Below are positions 12,399 to 23,200 of a stretch of DNA of 60,000 nt, one piece after another. This DNA is from Membranipora membranacea (Eukaryota; Bryozoa; Gymnolaemata; Cheilostomatida; Membraniporidae), in NCBI GenBank assembly GCA_914767715.1, contig OU612065.1, positions 21,330,001 through 21,390,000 on the forward strand. Direction: 5' to 3'. The position numbers and the translations under genes are program-made. How positions within the stretch are numbered: the stretch's first letter is position 1; every line of letters begins with the position of its first letter. Under the pieces are notes generated by a model. The model did no database searches, had not been told where the DNA came from, and saw only the letters and a list, made by a program, of their open reading frames with translations.

Positions 12399-15300
12399 TT
12401 AGAAATTCGCATCTAGATCACATTTCCAATTGAACTCGTTCCCATAGTTGTGAAACCACTTGGTACTAACTGAAACAGAAAAGATATACATGTAGACGGT
12501 GTGTGGCATAGGGAAGTTAAAGTACTCGAAAAATTCGTTACCCACCACTTTGGGTTGGATGCAGTCGAAAATGGAATACCAGAACAAACATCCCAGCAGA
12601 GTTTGAGCAATCTAACTGAGCAATGAATAATAAGTATACCTTAGATAGGCCTTTTACCCCTTGTACAAAGAAACTGTTGCGTCAGAATCGCACTATTCCA
12701 TAAATTCACTAGAAGAGGCAAGATTTTGTTTCATTTTCTTCGTGGATGAGCTATGTTGATTACAAGTCTTATCGATGAGAATGAATTTGAAGTTAAAATC
12801 CTAGAAAAATGGGAAATATGGAGGCGGCATTAAAGAAGGGACCAAAGAAAATAAAACTTACAAGCTCCACAAATCCATCTAATAACCAAACTACTCAGTA
12901 CTCATATGAAAGTTTGTGGAACTCACTCCATTTGTATCCTTCCAATACAGGGCAAGCAGAATGCCCATTTCTCGGGTTACCAGTGCCATTTTTGTACAAG
13001 TTCTTCCACATCGCAGCTCCTCCCTGTAAACATGTTGTGTGAAATGTGAACAATAAGGATGCCAATGCTCAAATCCAAAGTAAGGACAGTCAGGAGGACT
13101 GTGTTTTGATCTCTATAAATTTATTACATCCCAAGCACAGCAGGGTCTAATCCAATCCAATCTGATCTAATCGGGATACTGGTCCTCTGTTACCGCAATA
13201 CAGTTGTGTGTAAAATCTAGCTTAATAAGCCTCAGAATTATTTTAATAGTAATGGGGGTTTTTGTGTAATAAAATTACCTTTTCTGGCCGAACTGCTGCG
13301 TTAACCTTAGGAAATATTGTTGATCCTCCTTTTTGAACGTCATTTAACTGAAATGAAGATAGAGGGAATATTGAATTATCCACCTGATACGGAATTAGTA
13401 GACATATTACTCTTGGAACTGAAATTTTCAATATGGGGTTTTGATTCTATTCTATCTCATCACAAAAATATTGTGAAGAACATACTGCAAAATAGATCAT
13501 TTTTACTGGCGCTTGTGAGAAATAGTTTGGAAACAATAGCAGGTGAAGTACAAAGTACAAAGTAACATTAAGTTCGGTCATTTATGCTCCTGTAAAGGAT
13601 TCTGGTGTCACAGACCAAACTTTTCTGTTACAGTCTTTCTTTTCAATCAAGACAATTGACCAGTTGAACGTGTATAGATTATCTACTCACATAAAACATC
13701 CATGTGGCTATTCTGTTACCCTTCCCTTGCATAATTTCAGTAATATTGAAATACTGAAAAATATTGAGAATTTCATTTCACAATTTCAAGGAATGAGATG
13801 CTTACATCCCTATATCTGTACTTTCACATTATCAATATATGGGCACCAATTTGCTCTATCCACCAATATATATTATATGGATGAGGGGTACATATCTGAC
13901 CCTGAGCAAGCGTATGGCTAATCATGTAAGGTTTTCCTGACCGCATTTCTCAACCTTGATTGGTCCACAAGTTCAGAATCTATAATAGCTGTAGCTTGTA
14001 AACTTGGTCAGGCAGCTAGCCTGAGTTTTTGAGGGTTGCTTATACTGGGGCGTCAAACAATGCATAACACAATAGCTGCCAGATTTTAAGCGTTATGTAG
14101 ATCCTGACACAAAGCTTAATACTGATGGCATAGCTCCACAAATAGCCACGCTATGTATTTTACCGCTGATCCATAAATCCATATCAATGGCTCTATCAGA
14201 CTGGCTGTATGAACTACAACAAGGGATGGCAAACCCGATATCCCATCATTGCTGAATGGTGTTTTATCTTTTTCTAAATTCAATTCCTCTAATTTCCCAG
14301 GAGAGATTATCAACAAGTGATGATTATTATTTGTGTAGTAGTAACATTTCAGTCTTCTCGCATTATCTTCAATAGTCTAAAAGCAGAAACTCAAGTTACT
14401 ATTTATTTTCTATGAAAATAAGAAATAATCTTAGTCATGAAGATGAAACTAGGATTAGACAATTCAAAAAGAGGTTTATGAATGCTTTCTGACTCATTTC
14501 ATGTTGGTCCCATTCTAGTTGTATCCCGCCTTAGCCTTGTCACGCGGATACTTTTTTGTATTGGGTGGTACCCCCAAAAACAAAAAAAGTAGCCGCGTGA
14601 CAAGGCTAATGCCGCCTGTTTGAGTGGAATTAATTTCCGAATGCAGGCAAACTGGATCATACTTGAGCCAGATCTCACCTGCTCCATTTCTCCTCTGCAC
14701 AGCTTATCGAGTAGTTCACTGTACTTCTCAGTTGCATTGTTCTGGGGTTGTTTCCTCTCAGGTAAGCTCTCACCTAGTCGCTTGATGTACTTGGTTCGGT
14801 TTTCCTTTAGTTTGGATATTGTTTCGTTGTGATTTCCATCCTTCTCCTTGGAAAGGTAGTAGCTGAGAAGTTCTTCATTAGCAACTAGAGCATGGGCAGT
14901 ATTATTTTGCTAAAAAACATCGGTTTGGTTAAGTTTGGGTTGGGATGATCTAATGTTAGTTAGAATCAGCTTTCACTAGTTAAGGTCTGATTTTATAATA
15001 GGAAGGAGGTCGAGTAAATGTTATCTAGGCATCATTTACACATTTCCAAAAGGCTGCTCGAAAGGGAAGTCTTCTAGCTAATACGGATAGGATATACAGA
15101 AATGGGTTTGATGTTTGTGTGCGAAGACGATTGAAGCAGCTGTGCTTGTTACTTATCACACACTAAGTCATGTCATATCAGTATTGATTGCTGTCACACA
15201 AAAACCAGTGCTAGCAGAGCAGAGTTAACCTTATCGATAATCATGAAATGAGATGATAAATGATAAATAATTAAAATTTCCTCTGGCAAGATGAAGGAGT

Positions 15301-15547
15301 AACTATATTGTTTGAGATACGTCTCCCTTCTATAGTCTTTATCAAACCAAGGACGTAGAGACAACTCCTTGATCAAACCAAGGGCTAACCTTGAACAAAA
15401 CGTGAGCCAAGGAGGTATAAGCTTCTATTGCCTTAGCTTTGTTTCCAAGTTCCTTAAATAGCTCTTTAGATCTCGTAAATAACTCATATGCTTCGTCAAC
15501 CAGATTATGCTTGAGGTGGATTTCAGCTACACTTAAAACCTCATCAG
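12399..15547 (-). pseudogene. Prolyl 4-hydroxylase alpha copy A, truncated (no HxD iron-site exon, no N-terminus)
   Basis: Exons found: 15547-15390 (TPR, DEAYELFTRSKELFKELGNK), 14909-14679 (ending KLCRGEMEQ), 14376 to about 14275, 13753-13691 (GNRIATWMFY), 13347-13279 (LNDVQKGGSTIF), 13023-12927 (HSACPVLEGYKW) and 12469-12399 (STKWFHNYGNEF, then TAA). The second catalytic histidine and the 2-oxoglutarate lysine are present. The exon from 14376 departs from copies B and C after about position 14275, and no match to the following exons, including the HxD metal-binding exon, lies between 14270 and 13760. The TPR exon donor is GTTAGC where copy B has GTAAGC. Exons for the signal peptide and N-terminal domain are absent: upstream sequence jumps from intron-like DNA (to about 15945) to DNA matching the region upstream of copy B. 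By family it cannot be an active hydroxylase. Confidence 0.82.
13760..14275. other. Foreign segment replacing three catalytic exons in P4H copy A
   Basis: Between the broken exon and the GNRIATWMFY exon, copies B and C carry the end of one exon plus two more exons (180 or 213 nt, then 60 nt). Here I find none of them and no similarity to the matching introns. The minus strand is open from the broken exon to about 14116, but I recognise nothing in that translation. It probably marks a deletion with insertion. Confidence 0.6.
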
Positions 15548-17159
15548 CTGTTATAATGAAAGTTTTTTCGAACATTTATGTACTATTAACCACATTATCA
15601 TATTGGCTACATATACCAAATTGTGAATGAGAAATGTAGGGCAGGCAAAACTACCTGAATTAGAATGTGTTACACAGGCAACATTCGGGAATTATGCCAC
15701 ATATTACGTTTTCCAATCCAATTCATGGGTTGTGCTGAAAATTTCTCGTTAAACGAATAGAATCCTGTGTAGCGCCAGATGGTGCCATAAAATGTGTTAT
15801 TTACTAATGAACACTTAACTCTTGAAACTGACCTTGTAATAAATGTGCTAAATATTAACCAAATACAGACGTCATGCAATATTTTTCACTGAAAAAATCC
15901 ATAGCAATTCTGGGTAAAAATCATGTTAAGCGTTAGAAGATTCAGCCCTCCCCCCTGTTTATCTAAGGATATATAAAAGTTTTGTCACTTGATTATAGCT
16001 TTCTGTCGGTGTCAGAGTGTCATATCAAACAAGCAAATATAATAAGTAGGCCTCTTGGCTGAACTACAGTCTATTGCTACAGTATGTTCACAATACCCTG
16101 AAAAGCTAAGAGCATAGTTCTAGAGCATAGTTATAGAGATACTGATAAGAATTCATGAATCGGTGGTAAAATACACAGTATGGCAAAATGTGATGACGTT
16201 CCATCAGTAGATGACTTTGTGTAGATAATGGAATCTAGTAGCTAAAAAGATGGCAGCTTTAAAGTTACGCAGTGATTGATTTTAGTAAAAAGCTTGTCCC
16301 AGTTGTGCGTTAGGTTGTCTCATATTGTTTGATAATATAACATTCCCTAAATCAATTTCATTGGTGGCGGAATAAGTATGGTTGTAGTTATCAGTTAAAA
16401 GGTATGGACAAAAGATGTTTGTACCTATGAATATTCTATGAGGTAAAATGGAAATTGTGTTGTTACGTTTTACAAGGAGGGGCCTGGTAGTGAATTGAAG
16501 CCAAAATAATTCCGATATAATCAGTTGAAGGTAACTGGAACTCTAGTGATAGGTGTTTGAACTACTACACTTGGTAGTGGTATCAGCATGGAATTTTTAA
16601 TTACGTTTACTTCGTGTTTTATGTAATGTAATATGATATTTATTGTGAATGAATTTTGTGTTTGATTAATCGGACTGTATTTTGGAGTTGTTCACTCCTT
16701 GTCTGAAATCCCAAATAATAAAATATCCTCCAATTTTCTGTTTTAGAATCCGCGATATGTATGGTTCAAGTAGTGCAAATGCAATGGTAGCAGATCTGGA
16801 CTTATAATTGCTGATAATTCGGTTATTAAAGAGAGACTTCAAAAACACAACTGAACTGTTGATCAACAATACCTCAGCGGTAAGTAGAGCTACTATCGTA
16901 CAATGTGCGCTAGCCTCAACTACTGAGCACTGGTTTAGATTTGAGTTTGGTGCAATTCTCGGTGGAATTGCTCAAGGATTTATTTTAAACAATAATAACA
17001 AAATATAAATATGGTTCTATTCGTCGGGCAATAAATCAATCAATAATTTTACAATAATATCTTGGCATTTATCATTTAGTCATAAAAATACATAAACATT
17101 CAAAATCTTTATAATAAGATCTTACCCTTGGTGCAGATGACCTCGAATTCAGTGTGATA
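15548..17159. other. Upstream of P4H copy A: duplicated non-coding DNA
   Basis: No gene assigned. 15670-15945 matches intron DNA of copy B at about 27400-27740. About 16005-16060 matches 30295-30345, upstream of copy B exon 1. About 16425-16580 matches 33890-34035. These blocks keep the same order, so the duplicated unit included several kilobases upstream of the gene, with the N-terminal exons lost. Small open frames at 16666-16869 and 16808-17008 are unassigned. Confidence 0.6.
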
Positions 17160-17600
17160 TTCAGTGTGATATCTCTGTGTATTTAAACTATGTTAGACTG
17201 GGTTCCTCGCTGTGAGTCGCGGTATTTGTATCTCTCTATATCTAAGCTATGTTAGACTGGGTTCCTCGCTGCGAATCGCGGTATTTGTATCTCTATATAT
17301 CTAAGCTATGTTAGACTGGGTTCTTCGCTGTGAATCGCGGTATTTGTATCTCTTATATCTAAGCTATGTTAGACTGGGTTCCTCGCTGTGAATCGCGGTA
17401 TATGTATCTCTTTATATCTAAGCTATGTTAGACTGGGTTCCTCGCTGTGAATCGCGGTATTTGTATCTCTATATATCTAAGCTATGTTACACTGGGTTCC
17501 TCGCTGTGAATCGCGGTATATGTATCTCTTATATCTAAGCTATGTTAGACTAGGTTCCTCGCTGTGAATCGCGGTATTTGTATCTCTGTATATCCTGCCA
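17160..17600. repeat. Tandem repeat, about 59-bp unit, seven copies
   Basis: Units contain CTATGTTAGACTGGGTTC followed by CTCGCTGTGAATCGCGGTAT and a TATCTCT linker. CTATGTT starts at 17188, 17247, 17306, 17364, 17423, 17482 and 17540, so the period is 58-59 bp. Units differ at only a few positions, mostly in the linker. Direct minisatellite with no unique spacers and no adjacent cas-like genes. Confidence 0.95.
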
Positions 17601-17639
17601 AAAGCTCTGTTGGCTGAATGTGTCTAAAAAGTTTTTAGA

Positions 17640-17980
17640 CAATTTTCCTCTCTGTAGATGTGCCTCCTTGGGCTGACTGAATCAGATAATTCTCTGATTA
17701 AATCTGTAATGCTGTACGTCGTGAACCCGCTCTCTGGCGCTGACTGAATTTGTTATCTTCTTGCTGAAGAATAGGCCTCCTTGGGCTGAGTGAATCAGAT
17801 AGTTATCTGATTAGATGTGTAACGCTGTATGTCGTGAACCCGCCTCCTGGCGCTGACTTGAATTTGTTATCTTCTTGTTGAAGAATAGGCCTCCTTGGGC
17901 TGAGTGAATCAGATAATTCTCTGATTAAATGAGTAATGCTGCACGTCGTGAACCCGCTTCCTGGCGCTGACTGATTTTTA
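17640..17980. repeat. Second tandem repeat, about 114-bp unit, three copies
   Basis: Units begin GCCTCCTTGGGCTGA at 17662, 17775 and 17889; the last is partial. Each carries an inner inverted motif (CAGATAATTCTCTGATT) and the block GTCGTGAACCCG. It directly follows the 59-bp array. The minus strand stays open across much of it (17803-18042), giving a repeated peptide (GGGFTTYSVTHLIR), but there is no sign of selection or of a start in a sensible context. Confidence 0.9.
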
Positions 17981-20271
17981 CAAGTGTCCATCAGGCTTTT
18001 ATAGTGCTGGTTTGCTGTCCTGTTATTGTGCCATGTTTGCATTTACAGGCATAAAGGTGTTTACCTTGTTATTGGTTTTAGCCTCAATTTCGTCATTACT
18101 CTCTTTTGATTTGCGTGTTTTGTCAGTTTTAATTATCTAGCTGTCAAAACATGGTTAGTCTGTCCTTTGCTTGACCTTCCCTCATTTTTGTTTTGGTTAT
18201 TTTTAGGTAATTTATGGTGTCAAGTGCACCTGTTTATCCATGGTGTAATCTGTTGGTTTTCCTGATTTTGCAATCTTTCCAGGGTTGTTTTGAAGATCTT
18301 TTGTGACTTCTATTGCTCGTTATTTTCAAAATAGCTTATGGTGTCAACTGCACTTGTTTTCTATGGTGCAATATATTGGTTTTCTAATTTCGCAATCTTT
18401 CCAGGGTTGATTCACGTATCCAAAGATCTTGTGACTCTGCGGTTATTTTGAGGATGTTTTGTGACTTCTATTGTTTTCCCGTTGTGTGATTCTCCACGGG
18501 TTGTTTCACGTGCCCAGATTTCTCATGGCCCTGTGATTATGTTTTGTTATTATTTCAATCCGTCCTCAGTGTATTATTCCCTCTATTTACTACAATATTA
18601 CTATTTTCCATCACCATATAGTCTGTGTCTAGATAAATTTCAATAATGATTACCTATGATGATTAAGCCTTAACCTAAACTACCCTTCACCATGCACTGA
18701 ATGCCTAAGTATGTATTCGATCGGTCTCAGTTTAAGCTCTTAGTAATAATTGAATATAAACTAACTTTTCTTTGTTTTGTTTTACAGATTATGTGGGTTA
18801 ATGGTGATCTCCTGTCTTCACAGTACAGTGTGCAAGCTTAATTATCTAAAGAATACTCTACCACACTACTGTCAGAACTCATCTCATATCTATAACTTTA
18901 AAGTCTTTGGTTCTCATATCATCAATTCGAAGCCAGCGAACAAGCAGCAAAGCTCTCACAACAAGCAGGTCAAGCCTATAATAATCACGCCGAAACAGAT
19001 CACCATAGCTATTCAAATTGACAACATGTGGATGACAATGGAACTTATGACAAAAAAATATAATCAGAAACCAGTGCAATTTGTGTTATGATGTCTGGTG
19101 ACCTAGACATCACCCTTAGTCTTAGCTGTTGACTTTTGTAAGCTCATTGTTTTTCTCCGCTTTTTGAAACTAATAATGACCAATAATAGATGCAAAGGTA
19201 ATCAGTTTTGACAAGTGTCATATTTTTATGGGATTTCTAATCCAGATTATGATCTGTTACCAATTGTATGGTTTCGGCCCAGGGTCTGGTACAGAAATGT
19301 ATTTGTTGAATATTAACTAGTTATTTATTGGTCTGCGTCTTTATATGATATGTGATTGACCTTTAGTTTTTTTTACTGTCGCACTTATTAATAATAAATC
19401 ATTTGAGAATAAGGATACTTCAATACCATGTTGTGTAAGTGATCGTTGCACATTCGGAAGAAAATGTGGCTGCTCTTATACACTAAGGTAATTATAAAAC
19501 ATGATGTTCTTTATGATGATTACATAAGAAAATGTCATCTGACAGTGGTGTATTCATAGATAGGGCCAGGGGGCCATGGCCCTACCACTTTTTCAGGAAG
19601 TCAATTTTGTAAGAACCCCTAAAATTGCCATAAGTGTTATGACTTTATTTATGTTTGTCAATAACAGGTGCTCATGGGGCCCCACCCTTCTGTTATACAA
19701 AGGGATTATGAAGCAAAAGCATTGATGCAGTTGTTTTATAATGGCAAATTATTTTTTTATTTAAAAGTGTCATTTATCATGAAGAGAGGATGGTTTTACA
19801 TTAAGGCAAAAAAACAATGAAAAATGTAAAAATAAATAGCTTTACACCAATTGATACAAAATACTTTTATAATTACAACTCCGCTGCATCTTAGTAAAAT
19901 ACAATTGACCAATTGTTTTTTCCCTGTAGATACATTAGTTTGTACTGCACACTGTAACACAGAATATAACATAACATCTGTCTATCTTGATGCAAACTTC
20001 CAACCCAAAGTTGTGCTACTTAACTATAACTAAACTAAACTCAATAAAATATTTACCTCTCAAACTCGTAGTGGCGCTTCAATATCAACCACTTGATGAG
20101 CCACCACCTGCAACCCAGTGGGGTTTGAGAACTTTACTAGGGTAACAACAGTTGTCAATAGAAATAATATGTGGTTCCATGTTACATCTATATTCTGTTG
20201 GTATAGCTTAACATTTTCATTGTGATCTGCAGTCATAATAGTAATCCCATATTCGATGTCGATCTTCAGGT
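17981..20271. other. Gene-free stretch between the tandem arrays and P4H copy B
   Basis: 18230-18480 contains diverged direct repeats built on GCAATCTTTCCAGGGTTG and TTTTGTGACTTCTATTG. An open frame of 104 codons at 18777-19091 (plus) has no recognisable domain. At 19551 a sequence starting CAGTGGTGTATTCATAG resembles a hAT terminal repeat, but I could not find its partner end. Confidence 0.45.
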
Positions 20272-23200
20272 TTAAACGCTAGAATCTAGATCACATTTCC
20301 ACTTGAACTCGTTTCTATAATTATGAAACCACTTGGTACTAACTGTAACAAAAAATATATACATGTAGGCGATGCGTGGCATGGAGAAGTCTGAGTGCTC
20401 CTTGATTATAGTGCTCGAACTTTTTTGGGGTGATGGCAGTAACATCTCATAGCAGCAACCACACTCCAATGTTCCAACGATGCTTAGAATGTGGTTGATA
20501 ATGAATTGCTACTACCATCAACCCAAGCAAATGTTCAACAGGCCAACCACCCAGGGGCGTATATTCTAAAAAATTTCACTCACTGACTTTTCAGAGATGA
20601 GCATAATAATCGGGCGCAGCCCGATCCACACGCCGTAGGCGTGGCGGGGAGGGTGTGGGAGGAGCGCTTAAGCGCCCTCCCACCACGGAAATTTTTGCAT
20701 ATCGGTAGCAAAATAGTGCAAGCAGAGAGGTATTTCAATAGCTCACTGAGCTGTTGGGTACTTTCAGAAAACAACTCAATAGCAGTAGAAGATTACGGTA
20801 AAAATGCTCCAGTTATAAAGCACCCATTTGAAAAAAAACTGACCTTGATGGGATTCGAACCCACAACAATCTTATTATCAGTGATTATAAAGCGAACGCT
20901 CTACACACTGAGCTATTCAGCCACTCACGGAAATCCGTGGGCCGTGAGTGCTAATATACGCCACTGCAACCACCCTTCAGTACATAGTACTGTCATGTTA
21001 TATATAATATATGAATATGTATCAATTAAGAGCTTTTTTGGTTACAAGTCAATGTGTTGAGAATGAAAATAGAAGTAAAATTCGTAAGAGAATGGGAAAT
21101 ATGGAGATGGCAGTGAAGCAATCACCAAAGTAAAAAAACTTACAGCCTCCACGATTCCAACTAACAACCATACTACTCATATTAAAGTTTGCAAAACTCA
21201 CTCCATTTGTACCCTTCTAATACTGGGCAAGCCATATGCTCATTTCTGCGGTCACCAGTGCCGTTCCTGTACAAGTTCCTCCACATCGCAGCTCCGCCCT
21301 GTAAAATTGTTGTGTGAAATGTGAACAATACGGATGAGGATGCTCAAATCTAAAGTAAGAAAAGTCGGGAGGACTGAGTTTTGATCCTCATAGATTTATT
21401 TTGTACACAAATGATTTGAACAAGCAAAGTTCAGCTCGCTTAAATATTGAAGAAAGAATTAACAATCGCAAGTTTTGTCTCTGTCCGAAGACCTTAAGGG
21501 CGCAGCCGCCGTTTTCGGTGCCAAGTCGCTCTTAGATTGCAGGCAGGTTGGAGCACACCTGGAGCGTCAATTGAGCCCAGTAGTCGGTAGACTGCAGCGG
21601 GAGAGGGCAGGCGCTCTAACCAGCTGAGCTACCTCCTACTCCTAATTAAACTCTATCTTGGTTGCTGAGTTTGACCAAGCATCATCACCCAAATCTCAAA
21701 CACATCATTTGATCTGATCGAATTTTGATACTGGTCCTCTGTTAGAGCAGTTTGTGTGTAAAATCTAACTTAATAGGCCTCAGAGTTATTTTACTAGTAG
21801 CTGGTGGTATTTACCAGTAATCGGTTGTTTTAGCGAAACAAAATTACCTTTTCTGGCCGAACTGCTGCCTTAATTTTCGGAAATACTGTTGATCCTCCTT
21901 TTTGAACATCATTTAACTGAAATAAAATGGAAAGAGGGAATATTAAATTATGACATCTGTTACAGAATTAGTAGACATGTTGGGAAAAAAGAGTATTTTT
22001 AATGGTGCTTGTCAGAAACACTTTAGAAAAAAAGGGAAGGAGAAGCACAAATTAATGCCAGGTGGGGCGATGTTGCTCCACCTGTGGGGTCTGGAGCAAA
22101 GCCCCAACCTGCAAAGGAGGTTAAGGTATATAAATAGTAAATGGCCCAAATAACCCGTTTCTGAGATTACTCAATTATAATATCTTTAGGCCACATTTAT
22201 TGACCAATCAGGGAAAGGCAGATCCATTATACAGAGGAAGCTATTGATTCCAATGTCGAGTGATTTTTCACAGACGAACATTTTAAAAGGAAATCGTGAA
22301 TTAAATAATTATCTTACAAAGCTTAGTAATATTGTTTTGGTCAATATCAATGTAATTGTCTATGCGATGATCATATCTTTTATATCTTCGATGCATTGTG
22401 TCATCAAAAATTCATGTATTTCAAAGAGGCTCATAGACAGACAGTCTGAATGTAGTTTGTTTAGTTTAAGACCCTGTCCATATGGTTAAGAATTTCGGCA
22501 TCAATGAACTTCAATGAACTTCTTGGCATTTTCATTGAATGGTCATTGTGAGACTGTTTTGGATAATGTGTCAAAAAATACAAACTTACTTAAGCTATGC
22601 AGACCCTACTTGGCCAAACATTCTGCTAAACAATTTTATTTTCAATTTATTCACTGTTATCTCATTTATGGTATCCATATATGTTACAACTTATGTGCAT
22701 CAAATATCACAAACCCAATTTTCACTCAGCAAAAAAGAGCCTTGAGAATTGTGGCCAATGTTCAACATATACCGTTTTATTTGTCACCTACTAATGACCT
22801 ACGTACATCACTCAATATTTTACCCCTTCAAATACTGAGCAATTATTTTACTTGCATTACGGGATTTAAGGCTCTAAATAAATTATCACCTCCAAACATC
22901 TCTGATTTTTTTGTTACCACACCACATCGATTTCCAAGAAGAGATACACACTTACTTAAACCTCCATCAGACAACTTAAAGTGTCTAGGAAAGCAAAAAA
23001 CAACCACTGTCCATATCAAAGCTTTGCCATTGCAATGAACAAAAATAGTAAAATTTTTTGCACAAGAACATTATTGAATGACGTAACCTAATCTAAAGCG
23101 CGAAAATCCAGGGTCTAGAAGGGTCTACAGTATGTTATCTCCCATGTCACGGATTTGCATCTATATGATGATCCACCTACAGTATAACATTAAGCCTAGC

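Noticed and set aside
14499-14687. Open frame continuing past the CRGEMEQ exon of P4H copy A (and the same in copy B at 25672-25869)
   Set aside because: The GTGAGA donor after CAG or GAG gives an exon of whole codons and the next exon continues the family alignment, so the extension is intron.
17160-17600. CRISPR-like array
   Set aside because: Units repeat end to end with no unique spacers, in an animal genome with introns. It is a minisatellite.
18777-19091. 104-codon open frame
   Set aside because: No domain, no paralogue in the window, no splice or promoter context that supports a gene.
19551-19700. Possible hAT element starting CAGTGGTGTATTCATAG
   Set aside because: I could not find the matching right end or an 8-bp target duplication.
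20838-20932. Genuine tRNA gene
   Set aside because: A and B boxes and a T run are present, but the anticodon stem does not pair and the acceptor stem is mostly mismatched.
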